A stretch of 64,000 bases of DNA from Hyphomicrobiales bacterium (lineage in GTDB: Bacteria > Pseudomonadota > Alphaproteobacteria > Rhizobiales > Rhizobiaceae), in the NCBI GenBank assembly GCA_900473915.1, contig UCNG01000011.1:210544-274543 (forward strand), given 5' to 3'. Numbering within the stretch: position 1 is the stretch's first letter; each line of letters begins with the position of its first letter. Both the position numbers and the translations under genes were made by a program. Under the pieces are notes generated by a model, which saw nothing but the letters and a program-made list of their open reading frames with translations, was not told where the DNA came from and did not search any database. Shown here piece after piece: positions 18,980-28,016 of this stretch.

Positions 18980-20350
18980 ATGGCCGGACAATTGACTTTC
19001 GATGCATTGAAACAAGCCGTTGCAAATGACGAAATCGACACCGTTCTCGCATGTTTTGTGGACATGCAGGGACGCCTGATCGGCAAACGCTTCTACGGAC
19101 AGTTTTTCGTGGAATCCGGTTACGACGAGACCCATGGCTGCAACTATCTCCTTGCCGACGATATCGATATGGAGCCAGTCCCGGGCTATGAAGCGGCTGG
19201 ATGGGATAAGGGCTATGGTGATTTTGTCATCAAGCCGGATCTTTCGACCTTGCGCGTCGCCACATGGCTGGAAAAGACCGCCATCGTACTTTGCGACGTG
19301 CTCGATCATCATGACCATCAGGATCTGGCGCATTCTCCGCGCGCCATCCTCAAGAAGCAGCTCGCCCGCCTGCACGAGCGCGGCTATCGCGCCTACTTCG
19401 CGTCCGAACTTGAATTCTATCTTTTCGATGAGACCTACAAGACCGCCCGCGCCAAGCACTGGCAGGATATGGAAACGGCCTCTCCTTACGTGCAGGATTA
19501 TGTGATCCACCTGACCACCAAGGAAGAACCGGTTCTGCGCGCGATGCGCAACCAGCTTGCAGCGGCCGGCATTCCGGTCGAAAACTCCAAGGGCGAATGG
19601 GGGCCGGGGCAGGAAGAGCTGAATGTGCGCTACGCCGAAGCTCTGGAAATGGCGGATCGCCATGTCATCATGAAAAACGCGATGAAGGAAATTGCCGAGG
19701 CGCACGGCAAATGCATCACCTTCATGGCCAAGTATGATTACAGCAAGGCGGGAAGTTCAAGCCACGTACATAATTCCATCTGGAGTGCCGACGGCAAGGA
19801 CCCGCTCTTTTTCGATCCGAAAGCGCCTTACACCATGACGCCGCTGATGCGTTCATGGGTGGCCGGGCAGCTCAAATATGCCACCGACTATACCTATTTC
19901 CTGGCGCCCTATATCAACTCCTACAAGCGTTTTCAGGCTGGCACCTTCGCGCCGACAAAAATCATGTGGAGCCAGGATAATCGCACCGCAGGTTTCCGTC
20001 TCTGTGGCGAAGGCACGAAAGGCATCCGCATTGAGTGTCGCATCGGCGGTGCCGATCTCAATCCGTATCTGGCCTTTGCAGCGCTTATCGCAGCCGGCCT
20101 GAAAGGAATAGACGAGCAGCTGGAACTCGAAGAACCCTTCGTGGGCGATGCCTATAGCGCCGTGAAACTCAAGGAAATTCCCTATACACTGCGTGAAGCC
20201 GCCCAGGCCCTCAAGAACTCCGCGTTTCTCAAGGAGGCGCTCGGGGAGGCAGTGGTCAACCACTATGTCCACACCGCTCATTGGGAGCAGATCGAGTACG
20301 ACCGGCGCGTGACTGACTGGGAACTGCACCGCGGTTTCGAGCGCTATTGA
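18980..20350 (+). CDS. Glutamine synthetase family protein, gamma-glutamylamide synthetase type (PuuA-like)
   Basis: The 456-residue product keeps glutamine synthetase catalytic motifs: SELEFYLF, GPGQEELNVRYAEAL, AGSSSHVHNS and NRTAGFRLCGEG, then ECRIGGADLNPYLA. The GPGQ/NPYLA wording is that of PuuA and other gamma-glutamylamide synthetases, and the adenylylation-site motif of housekeeping GlnA is missing. PuuA-type enzymes join glutamate to an amine with ATP. Aldehyde and alcohol dehydrogenase genes follow, so the amine probably also carries an alcohol group; this is inference. Confidence 0.92.
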   Translation: MAGQLTFDALKQAVANDEIDTVLACFVDMQGRLIGKRFYGQFFVESGYDETHGCNYLLADDIDMEPVPGYEAAGWDKGYGDFVIKPDLSTLRVATWLEKTAIVLCDVLDHHDHQDLAHSPRAILKKQLARLHERGYRAYFASELEFYLFDETYKTARAKHWQDMETASPYVQDYVIHLTTKEEPVLRAMRNQLAAAGIPVENSKGEWGPGQEELNVRYAEALEMADRHVIMKNAMKEIAEAHGKCITFMAKYDYSKAGSSSHVHNSIWSADGKDPLFFDPKAPYTMTPLMRSWVAGQLKYATDYTYFLAPYINSYKRFQAGTFAPTKIMWSQDNRTAGFRLCGEGTKGIRIECRIGGADLNPYLAFAALIAAGLKGIDEQLELEEPFVGDAYSAVKLKEIPYTLREAAQALKNSAFLKEALGEAVVNHYVHTAHWEQIEYDRRVTDWELHRGFERY

Positions 20351-20386
20351 CCCTGAGATAATGCCAGACTTCAAAGGAAACCAAAG

Positions 20387-21772
20387 ATGAGCGGCACAGC
20401 CAAAATCATCTCCCCGATAGACGGTTCTGTTTATGCCGAGCGTCCTTTCTTGGACGAAGCCGCAATCGCCTCGGCGGTGGCCGCTGCCCGTGATGCGCAG
20501 GCCGGATGGGCTCAACTGAGCATCGCGGAACGCGCACGTTATTGCCGGGCCGCACTCGATGCCCTTGCTGGAATGCAGGACGAAATCATTCCTGAAATCG
20601 CATGGCAGATGGGTCGACCCACGCGCTATGGCGGCGAAAACGGCGGCGTTCAGGAGCGCGGCCAGTATATGATCGACATCGCCGAGGAGTCGCTCAAGGC
20701 CTATGTCCCAGCGCAGAAGGATGGCTTCCGCCGCTATGTGAAACATGTTCCGCTCGGCGTGGTGATGGTGATCGCGCCGTGGAACTATCCCTATCTTACC
20801 GCCGTCAACACGATCATTCCGGCATTGATGGCCGGGAATAGCGTGATCCTCAAACATGCGACGCAAACGCTACTGGCCGGTGAACGCTTTGCAAAAGCGT
20901 TTGAGAAGGCCGGGCTGCCCAAAGGGGTCTTCCAGAATGTGGTGCTCGACCATGCATCGACAGAAAAGCTGCTCGCCTCCGGCACGATTGATCACGTGAA
21001 TTTCACTGGCTCGGTCGGCGGTGGTCGAGCAATTGAAAAGGCTGCCGCCGGCACCTTCATGACGCTGGGGCTGGAGCTTGGCGGTAAGGACCCGGCCTAT
21101 GTCCTGCCCGACGCCAATCTGGATCATGCCATCGCAAATCTGGTGGACGGCGCGTTTTTCAATTCGGGCCAGTGCTGCTGCGGGATCGAGCGCATCTATG
21201 TGCATGAAGCTGTCTATGGCCGCTTTGTCGATGGTTTCATCGACCTGACCAAGCAATATGTCGTCGGCAATCCGCTGGATGCGGGAACCACCCTTGGCCC
21301 CATGGCACAGGCGCGTTTCGCCGATCTCATCCGCGAACAGAAAGCGGAGGCCCTGCGCAAAGGGGCAAAAGCACATGTGAATATGAGCGTCGCGAATGAC
21401 CGCGCAGGGTCTCCCTATGTCGCGCCGGAAGTGCTTACCAACGTCGACCACCAGATGAGCGTCATGCGTGAGGAAAGTTTCGGCCCCATCGTCGGCATCA
21501 TGAAAGTGCGCAATGATGAAGAAGCTCTCGCGCTCATGAATGACAGCATTTACGGACTGACGGCTTCATTGTGGACGACAGACACAGACCGCGCCGCCGC
21601 TCTCGGCGACCGCATCGAAACAGGCACGGTTTTCATGAACCGCTGCGATTATCTCGATCCCGCACTTGTCTGGACTGGCGTGAAGGACACCGGCAAGGGT
21701 GCCGCCCTCTCGGCCATCGGCTACGGCAATCTCACGCGACCGAAATCCTTCCATCTGCGTGAAAAAATCTGA
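20387..21772 (+). CDS. Aldehyde dehydrogenase (NAD(P)+-dependent)
   Basis: The 461-residue product has the superfamily motifs in order: APWNYPYL, FTGSVGGG (cofactor), LELGGKDP (general base glutamate) and NSGQCCCG (catalytic cysteine). It lies 36 bases after the glutamine-synthetase-like gene. In the PuuC step of putrescine breakdown an enzyme of this class oxidises a gamma-glutamyl aminoaldehyde; the same chemistry would fit here after the alcohol dehydrogenase step. Confidence 0.94.
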   Translation: MSGTAKIISPIDGSVYAERPFLDEAAIASAVAAARDAQAGWAQLSIAERARYCRAALDALAGMQDEIIPEIAWQMGRPTRYGGENGGVQERGQYMIDIAEESLKAYVPAQKDGFRRYVKHVPLGVVMVIAPWNYPYLTAVNTIIPALMAGNSVILKHATQTLLAGERFAKAFEKAGLPKGVFQNVVLDHASTEKLLASGTIDHVNFTGSVGGGRAIEKAAAGTFMTLGLELGGKDPAYVLPDANLDHAIANLVDGAFFNSGQCCCGIERIYVHEAVYGRFVDGFIDLTKQYVVGNPLDAGTTLGPMAQARFADLIREQKAEALRKGAKAHVNMSVANDRAGSPYVAPEVLTNVDHQMSVMREESFGPIVGIMKVRNDEEALALMNDSIYGLTASLWTTDTDRAAALGDRIETGTVFMNRCDYLDPALVWTGVKDTGKGAALSAIGYGNLTRPKSFHLREKI

Positions 21773-21802
21773 CCGCCCATCATAATTCGGAAAGCAATCG
21801 AC

Positions 21803-22975
21803 ATGACCACTTTGACCGCGAAATGGAACTTCCCGACCACCGTGCTTTTCGGGCCGGGGCGCATCCGGGAGCTTCCAGCCGTCCTGAAATCCGCAGGCAT
21901 TGAGCGCCCGCTTTTCGTCACCGATCCGGGTTTGGCGAAGCTTCCCGTAGTGGCGTCCACCCTTGCTATTCTGGACCAAGCTGGCGTGAAATACGGGATG
22001 TTTTCCGATGTGAAACCCAACCCGGTTGAAAGCAATCTTTATGCGGGCGTCGAGGTCTTCAAAAGCGGCAAGCATGACGGTGTCATCGCCTTTGGCGGCG
22101 GTTCGGCATTGGACCTTGGCAAGCTGATTGCCTTTCAGGCTGGACAGACCCGGCCCGTCTGGGATTTTGAAGATATTGGCGACTGGTGGACCCGCGCTGA
22201 CAGCAATGCCATAGCGCCGATCATTGCGGTGCCGACGACGGCAGGCACCGGCTCTGAAGTTGGCCGCGCAGGTGTTCTGACCAATGAAATCACCCACACC
22301 AAGAAGGTGATTTTCCACCCGAAGATGCTGCCGGTCACGGTCATTGCCGACCCGGAACTTTCGACCGGAATGCCGCCCTTCATCACGGCTGGGACAGGCA
22401 TGGATGCGCTGGCGCACTGCCTTGAGGCCTATTGCGCGCCAGGCTTTCACCCAATGGCAGACGGCATCGCGGTTGAGGGCATCCGTCTCGTTTTCGAAAA
22501 CCTTCCGAAAGCTTATGCCGATGGCAAGAATGTCGAAGCCCGCGCCAACATGATGGCGGCTGCGGCCATGGGCGCAACCGCCTTCCAGAAAGGGCTCGGT
22601 GCAATCCATTCGCTGTCACACCCGATTGGCGCCCTCTATGACACCCATCATGGCATGACCAACGCGGTCTTCATGCCCTATGTCCTGCTTCAGAACCGGG
22701 CGGCTATCGAAAAGCGTATCGAACGACTTGCCGATTATCTCGGCATCAAGGGTGGATTTGACGGATTTCTGGCCGCTGTCATGAAATTGCGCAGCGGCCT
22801 CGGTGTCCCCAATACACTGCCTGAATTCATCAAGGGCCTTGAAATGGACGACGCCCGGAAAGACCTGATCGCCGAAATGGCCATCGTCGATCCGACCGCT
22901 GGCGGCAACCCGATTGAGCTGACAAAAGAACGCGCGCTGAAGTTGCTAAATGCCGCGCTCGAAGGTAAGGTCTGA
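21803..22975 (+). CDS. Iron-containing (type III) alcohol dehydrogenase
   Basis: The 390-residue product has the group III fold: GGGSALDLGK (NAD site), VPTTAGTGSE, the metal-ligand region GMDALAHCLEAY, and SLSHPIGALYDTHHG with the last two iron-binding histidines. These enzymes interconvert alcohols and aldehydes with NAD(H). It ends the operon, 30 bases after the aldehyde dehydrogenase gene. The pair suggests stepwise oxidation of a hydroxyl to a carboxylate. Confidence 0.94.
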   Translation: MTTLTAKWNFPTTVLFGPGRIRELPAVLKSAGIERPLFVTDPGLAKLPVVASTLAILDQAGVKYGMFSDVKPNPVESNLYAGVEVFKSGKHDGVIAFGGGSALDLGKLIAFQAGQTRPVWDFEDIGDWWTRADSNAIAPIIAVPTTAGTGSEVGRAGVLTNEITHTKKVIFHPKMLPVTVIADPELSTGMPPFITAGTGMDALAHCLEAYCAPGFHPMADGIAVEGIRLVFENLPKAYADGKNVEARANMMAAAAMGATAFQKGLGAIHSLSHPIGALYDTHHGMTNAVFMPYVLLQNRAAIEKRIERLADYLGIKGGFDGFLAAVMKLRSGLGVPNTLPEFIKGLEMDDARKDLIAEMAIVDPTAGGNPIELTKERALKLLNAALEGKV

Positions 22976-23048
22976 TGCGCTGAATTCGGGCTGACAAAGG
23001 CCACAAGGGGTCAGCATCGCACCACCTATGGCGGGGGGCGATGCATCG

Positions 23049-23100
23049 GGGAGCGGGTTCTTGGGGAGGAGCCCGCTCCTCTTCATTTTCTGCGTTTTTA
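23049..23100 (+). terminator. Terminator of the 15069-22975 operon
   Basis: GGAGCGGG (23050-23057) pairs with CCCGCTCC (23072-23079), followed by a T-rich tract to 23099. A second hairpin (GCATCGC/GCGATGC, about 23015-23044) comes just before it. Confidence 0.7.
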
Positions 23101-23206
23101 AGAAGCCTGAAACTCCGTCCCACGCCCATATAAATTGGGAACAATTCTATATTTCAATCGTTTACCCTCGTCATTCCAATACGGAGGCCAACACGGAGGG
23201 TTGCAC

Positions 23207-23662
23207 GTGAACATCTTCAAACAGACTTGTGTAGGGGCATTGGCCCTGATTTTCGGAGCGACATCGGTTGCACCGACAATGGCCGCACCCATGAACCTGC
23301 AACGTCCGGTTATCGACCAGACTATCGAACAGGTACGCGATCATCGCCGCCCACCGCGTCATTATCGTGGCCATCGCCCCAACCGACCTGGATACTGGCA
23401 TGGTCATCGCGGTTATCGGCATTATCGCCACGGCTATCGTCGCCACAGCGACGGGTGGTGGTATCCGCTGGCCGCATTCGGTGCTGGCGCCATCATTGGC
23501 GGCGCAATAAGCCAGCCCCGCCCCGTATATCGCGCACCCAGGCTCTCCAGTGCACATGTGCAGTGGTGCTATAACCGCTACAAGTCCTATCGCTCATCGG
23601 ACAATACGTTCCAGCCCAATAATGGGCCGCGCAAACAGTGCTACTCACCCTATTATCGCTGA
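23207..23662 (+). CDS. BA14K-family exported protein
   Basis: The 151-residue product has a signal peptide (residues 1 to about 26, ending TMAA), a strongly His/Arg/Tyr-rich middle (repeated HRGY/HYRHGY units), a short hydrophobic glycine-rich stretch ([11 protein letters not shown]) and the C-terminal BA14K block with [12 protein letters not shown] and two conserved cysteines. BA14K is an immunoreactive, lectin-like protein first described in Brucella abortus. GTG 23207 has GGAGGG six bases upstream; longer in-frame starts lack both a site and a signal peptide. It is a single gene with its own terminator. Confidence 0.9.
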   Translation: MNIFKQTCVGALALIFGATSVAPTMAAPMNLQRPVIDQTIEQVRDHRRPPRHYRGHRPNRPGYWHGHRGYRHYRHGYRRHSDGWWYPLAAFGAGAIIGGAISQPRPVYRAPRLSSAHVQWCYNRYKSYRSSDNTFQPNNGPRKQCYSPYYR

Positions 23663-23976
23663 TGATCGGGAAGCGCCCTCCGGGGCGCTTTTTTCATTCA
23701 CGTTGCACCACGCCGAACAACGGCGGAATGAATTTTTAAGTTTCATCCATATACAGGAGCTAGACGTCTCCCCAAAACAGGAATAAGCAAGCCCGCGTCA
23801 TATCAATGTCGCGGGCAAGTTTTTCCAAACTTTCATCTTTCCGCGATACGAAAAATAACACTCAGAACAGATCGCTGGAAGAAAAGTACTGATTTCTCCG
23901 CGATCGGTTCAGTCCGAAGCCAGATCTCGCATTGCGCGATCAAAAGCGGCATGTCGGCATAACACCGGGCTTGAAA
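23663..23976. other. Intergenic region between BA14K and EamA genes
   Basis: It holds the BA14K terminator (23672-23694) and a second stem, GCCCGCG/CGCGGGC (23791-23816), followed by AAGTTTTT, which looks like another plus-strand terminator. No gene before that second terminator explains it, so a short unannotated transcript ending near 23822 is possible. I see no convincing open reading frame. Confidence 0.5.
23672..23695 (+). terminator. Terminator of BA14K gene
   Basis: AGCGCCC, a short loop and GGGCGCT are followed by six Ts, about ten bases after the stop codon. Confidence 0.85.
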
Positions 23977-24876
23977 ATGTCGCATACCACCGCCGCAAAC
24001 CCTGCACCTTCCAACGCACAGCGCTGGGCAATGACTGCCCTGATTGTTGGCGGCATAGCCATTGGCAGTTCGCCGATCTTTGTAAGACTTTCAGAGGTGG
24101 GGCCGCTCGCAACCGGCTTCTGGCGTCTTGCACTGGCGGTCTTGCCGCTTTTGCTCATGGATGGCCGCGAGCGGCGCGATGAAAAAGATGCCGCTCCGCT
24201 CACCCCGTCCGATTGTTTGCGTCTCGCCCTGCCCGGCCTGTTTATCGCTTTCGATCTGGGCGCGTGGCATTTGTCGCTGCACATGACATCCGTTGCCAAT
24301 GCAACGCTGCTTGCCAATATGGCACCGATTTTCGTGACGCTCGGCGCATGGCTGCTTTTCAAGTCGCGCGTGAGCACCTCCTTCATGATCGGACTTGCCG
24401 TCGCGGTCCTCGGTGTCGTGGTGCTGAAAGGTGGACCGGGTGAGCTTCTCCGGTCCCAATCTTCCGGCGATGCGATGGCGCTTCTGGCTGCGGTCTTCTA
24501 TGCCGGGTACATCCTTTCGGTGGGCCGCCTGCGCAGCCGCTTTTCCACCATGCGCATCATGCTGTGGAGCAGCGCGATTGCCGCGGTGTTTTCACTGCCG
24601 GTCGCTTATTTCATGGAAGGTCAGATTCTGCCCGCCACGCTCTATGGCTGGCTGATCCTTGCCGGGTTGGCATGGGTGACCCATGCCGCAGGTCAAAGCA
24701 TGATCGCTTATGCGCTTGCCTATCTTCCGGCTTCATTCTCCTCGCTCACCTTGCTTCTGCAACCGGTCGTCGCGGCGTTTCTTGCCTGGACGCTCCTGTC
24801 CGAACCCATCGGCATGCTGCAGGCTTTCGGGGGGATTATCGTGATCTCCGGTATCCTGATTGCTCGAAGAGGATAG
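23977..24876 (+). CDS. EamA/DMT-family transporter
   Basis: The 299-residue product has ten predicted membrane segments arranged as two EamA repeats (GSSPIFVRLSEVGPLATGFWR in the first; LLLQPVVAAFLAWTLLSEP in the second). Members export metabolites such as amino acids or are of unknown substrate. ATG 23977 (MSHTT) is taken over an upstream in-frame start because the latter adds a charged tail with no ribosome-binding site. It is a single gene convergent with the betaine transporter. Confidence 0.9.
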   Translation: MSHTTAANPAPSNAQRWAMTALIVGGIAIGSSPIFVRLSEVGPLATGFWRLALAVLPLLLMDGRERRDEKDAAPLTPSDCLRLALPGLFIAFDLGAWHLSLHMTSVANATLLANMAPIFVTLGAWLLFKSRVSTSFMIGLAVAVLGVVVLKGGPGELLRSQSSGDAMALLAAVFYAGYILSVGRLRSRFSTMRIMLWSSAIAAVFSLPVAYFMEGQILPATLYGWLILAGLAWVTHAAGQSMIAYALAYLPASFSSLTLLLQPVVAAFLAWTLLSEPIGMLQAFGGIIVISGILIARRG

Positions 24877-24882
24877 AATGCG

Positions 24883-24908
24883 AAAAGCCCCGGTTTCCCG
24901 GGGCTTTT
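24883..24908. terminator. Bidirectional terminator
   Basis: AAAAGCCCCGG and CCGGGGCTTTT are perfect inverted repeats placed between the convergent EamA and betaine-binding-protein genes, so it can serve both strands. Confidence 0.9.
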
Positions 24909-24917
24909 GCTTGGGCT

Positions 24918-25784
24918 TTATTCCGCCAGCCACTCCTTGATGCGATCAGGATGGTCCGCGATATATTTGTCGACGGCCTTTTCATAGGATGTTTCCTGCG
25001 CATCGAACATCGCAGCCTCAAGCTCGCTGATCGGAAGGCTCATCTTGGTGAGCAGCGACGCAACTTTCGGGTTCTCTTCCTTGAAGCCCTTGCGTGCGAT
25101 AGCGTCGATATGTTCAGCACCACCAAGTGCGCCTTCAGGATCGGCAATGTAGCGCAGCTTGTACTTGCCGAACATCCAGTGCGGGCTCCACGAAGTCGCC
25201 ACGAACCAGCCGTCCGAACGCGTGGCGCGGTCGACCGTGGTCAGCATGGCCGCTTCACTCGAAATATTGAGCTTGTAGTCCAGCCCATATTTCTTGATCG
25301 CTTCCTGCGACAGGCGGGTAAGACCGGCACCCGGATCAATGCCCTGGATTTCGCCTTTCAGCTTTTCGCGAACTTCGGGCTTTTTCAGGTCCTCGATGGA
25401 GCTGATCTCGCTTTCGGGAATGTATGCCGGAACGATCCAGCCGAGCTTCGCACCTTCATAGAGCGGGCCGAGATTTTCGACCTTGCCCTCGATGCGCTTG
25501 TAGTAGTCAGCGTGGGTTTCCGGCAGCCAGGCCATCATCATGGCATCAATATCGCCACGGCTCACGCCCTGATAGAGTGGGGCCACGTCTGTCTGAACCA
25601 GCTCGACCTTCTGGCCGAGATTGTCTTCGATCAGCTTCTTGGCAAGTTTTGTGACGAACTCAGCATCCGACCATGGTGCCCAGCCGATTTTAACCGGCTT
25701 GCTGTCCTGCGCAAATGCTGCGCCGATGGTCATCGTTCCCGCCACAACTGCCGCCAGACCGAATTTGGTTAGTTTGCCTAACAT
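24918..25784 (-). CDS. proX: Glycine betaine/choline-type ABC transporter substrate-binding protein
   Basis: The 288-residue product has a signal peptide (cleavage near AAFA) and the OpuAC fold, with KIGWAPWSDAE and the tryptophan-rich SDGWFVATSWSPHWMF that suits a quaternary-ammonium ligand cage. ATG 25784 has AGGAG upstream; an earlier in-frame start adds a hydrophilic leader. It is the third gene of proV-proW-proX. The system probably imports betaine or a relative for osmoprotection or as a carbon source. Confidence 0.9.
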   Translation of the reverse strand: MLGKLTKFGLAAVVAGTMTIGAAFAQDSKPVKIGWAPWSDAEFVTKLAKKLIEDNLGQKVELVQTDVAPLYQGVSRGDIDAMMMAWLPETHADYYKRIEGKVENLGPLYEGAKLGWIVPAYIPESEISSIEDLKKPEVREKLKGEIQGIDPGAGLTRLSQEAIKKYGLDYKLNISSEAAMLTTVDRATRSDGWFVATSWSPHWMFGKYKLRYIADPEGALGGAEHIDAIARKGFKEENPKVASLLTKMSLPISELEAAMFDAQETSYEKAVDKYIADHPDRIKEWLAE

Positions 25785-25844
25785 AGCTTCTCCTTTTCGA
25801 TTGGTATCAGTTCCCATTGTTATTCTTGTTTATTTTTGCCTGTT

Positions 25845-26750
25845 TCATGCTTCCTGCTTGCGAAAGGACGAGGCGGACTGAGTGTCCGCCGCCTTCCTTA
25901 GAGATGCGAGCCGCTTGAAAAATCCGGCCCCGCCCTTGCCGAAGCTCTGGGTAATGCGGTCGAGAATGACTGCCAGAATGACCACGGCAAGGCCGCCTTC
26001 GAAGCCGAGGCCCACATTGAGGCGCTGAATACCCGTGAGAACCGTATTGCCGAGACCGCCGGCGCCGATCATCGATGCAATGACCACCATTGAAAGCGAC
26101 AACATGATCGTCTGGTTGATACCGGCCATGATCGAGGGCATGGCGTTCGGGAGCTGTACCTTGAACAGAAGCTGCCGCGACGTGCAGCCGAAGGCGAGAC
26201 CGGCTTCGACAAACTCCGAATGCACCTGCCGGATGCCGAGATTGGTAAGACGCACGACTGGCGGCATGGCAAAGATCACCGTCGCAATCGTTCCAGGCAC
26301 GGCACCAAGACCGAAAAACATTGCAGCCGGAATGAGATAAACGAAAGCAGGCATCGTCTGCATGAGGTCGAGGACCGGGCGCACGACCGAAGCAACTGTG
26401 TCGCTGCGAGCCATCGCGATACCAAGCGGAATGCCGATTACGACAGCGATAACTGTCGAGGCGAGCACCAGAGAAAGGCTTTCCATCGTGCCTATCCACA
26501 AATCCATGTGGATGATGAGGCCCAAGGCAAGAGCGGTGAAAATCGCAAACTTCCACCCCACGCGCCACAGAGATAGCAATGTTAAAACTGCAACCCCGCC
26601 GCTCGGCGGCACAGCGAGCAGAGCATTTTGAATACTGTCGGTAACAAAACCGATAGTGGCTGCGATCATATCGAGCGCGGGCGTAAAGTGGTCGAGAATG
26701 TAGTTGACCACAACATCCGCCCAGCCGCCGACACTGAAATTCAAATCCAT
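25845..26750 (-). CDS. proW: Glycine betaine/proline-type ABC transporter permease
   Basis: The 301-residue membrane protein has ProW-type segments and motifs (DLMQTMPAFVYLIPAAMFFGLG; MAGINQTIMLSLSMVVIASMIGAGGLG). It lies between the ATPase and binding-protein genes. Confidence 0.93.
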   Translation of the reverse strand: MDLNFSVGGWADVVVNYILDHFTPALDMIAATIGFVTDSIQNALLAVPPSGGVAVLTLLSLWRVGWKFAIFTALALGLIIHMDLWIGTMESLSLVLASTVIAVVIGIPLGIAMARSDTVASVVRPVLDLMQTMPAFVYLIPAAMFFGLGAVPGTIATVIFAMPPVVRLTNLGIRQVHSEFVEAGLAFGCTSRQLLFKVQLPNAMPSIMAGINQTIMLSLSMVVIASMIGAGGLGNTVLTGIQRLNVGLGFEGGLAVVILAVILDRITQSFGKGGAGFFKRLASLRKAADTQSASSFRKQEA

Positions 26751-26831
26751 GTTTTACCGTCCATTTCCGTATTTCTTCTGGATTGGACCCATTCTGCCCC
26801 TATCAGGCAAAAGTCCGTTGGCGTGCAGGTA

Positions 26832-28016
26832 TCAACCCGCGCGGCCAAGCGTTTCGAGCAATGCCGATTTACTGATGGCGCCGACATAGCGGTTCTGGCG
26901 GTCCGTAACCGGGACCGGCCAGGGGCTTTCCGCCACCTGCGTCAACAATCCGGAAAGCGGCGCTTCCGCCTCGATGGCAGAGACGCCTTCCAGCCCGTTC
27001 CCGCCTTGCGCTACAGCACCCTTTGCCAGCGCATCACGGCTAACCATTCCGCGATAGGTACGGTCAGCGTCGATCAGCACACCGAATGTCTTCCCGCTCG
27101 TATCGAACCGTTCAAGCGCTGTTGCCAGCTGTTCGGGTTCGAACACGATGAGCTCGTCCTCGCGCGCCACATCAGCGGCTTTGAATACGCGGGACACATC
27201 CACATTGCGGAAGAAGGAACGGACATAATCGTTGGCCGGTGCCGACACGATTTCGTTCGGCGTTCCAACCTGCACCACCTTGCCGTGTTGCATGATGCAG
27301 ATACGGTCGCCGATGCGCATGGCTTCATCGAGATCGTGGCTGACGAAAATGATCGTCCGGCTGTGCTCCGCCTGAAGACGCTTCAGTTCGTCCTGCATTT
27401 CGGTGCGGATCAGCGGATCGAGTGCAGAAAAAGCCTCGTCCATCAGAAGAATGGTCGGCTCGCTGGCCAGCGCCCGCGCCAGTCCGACGCGTTGTTTCAT
27501 ACCGCCGGAAAGCTGGTCCGGCATACTATGGGCGTATGGTTCCAGTCCGACCGCTGCGAGCGCCTTCAGTGCTTTCTGGTGGCGTTCCGCCTCGCCCATT
27601 CCGGCCACTTCAAGGCCGAAAGACGCATTGTTGAGAACCGAACGATTGGGCAGCAGCGCGAAGGATTGAAATACCATGCTCATGTCGCGGCGACGAAGAT
27701 CGATCAACTCGCGCTTGGTCATTTTGACGACATCGCGGCCATCCACTTCGATGGAGCCGGCAGTCGGTTCGATCAGGCGATTGAGCAGACGCAGAAGCGT
27801 GGATTTGCCCGAGCCGGAGAGGCCCATAATAACGAATACTTCGCCTTCATAGATATCGAAGGTCGCATTATCGACGCCGATTGTTGCGCCGAATTCGCTG
27901 TGAATCTGGGTTTTTGATTTACCTGCGCGCAACTCCTGCATTGCACGCTCCGGATCATCGCCGAAGACTTTAAAAATGCCTTTCAAGCTTATTTTAGTCT
28001 TAGCCGGCGACTTCAT
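26832..28016 (-). CDS. proV: Glycine betaine/proline-type ABC transporter ATPase with CBS domains
   Basis: The 394-residue product has Walker A (GLSGSGKST), signature LSGGMKQRVGLARAL and Walker B (LLMDEAFSALDP), then a C-terminal CBS region (about 285-394). In OpuA-type ATPases the CBS pair senses ionic strength or nucleotides. The start is ATG 28016, preceded by AAGGAAG; a start at 28046 is possible but less supported. It is the first gene of the operon. Confidence 0.93.
   Translation of the reverse strand: MKSPAKTKISLKGIFKVFGDDPERAMQELRAGKSKTQIHSEFGATIGVDNATFDIYEGEVFVIMGLSGSGKSTLLRLLNRLIEPTAGSIEVDGRDVVKMTKRELIDLRRRDMSMVFQSFALLPNRSVLNNASFGLEVAGMGEAERHQKALKALAAVGLEPYAHSMPDQLSGGMKQRVGLARALASEPTILLMDEAFSALDPLIRTEMQDELKRLQAEHSRTIIFVSHDLDEAMRIGDRICIMQHGKVVQVGTPNEIVSAPANDYVRSFFRNVDVSRVFKAADVAREDELIVFEPEQLATALERFDTSGKTFGVLIDADRTYRGMVSRDALAKGAVAQGGNGLEGVSAIEAEAPLSGLLTQVAESPWPVPVTDRQNRYVGAISKSALLETLGRAG

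Noticed and set aside
23135-23206. Longer N terminus for the BA14K protein
   Set aside because: It would put 24 residues ahead of the signal peptide, whereas GTG 23207 has an excellent ribosome-binding site.
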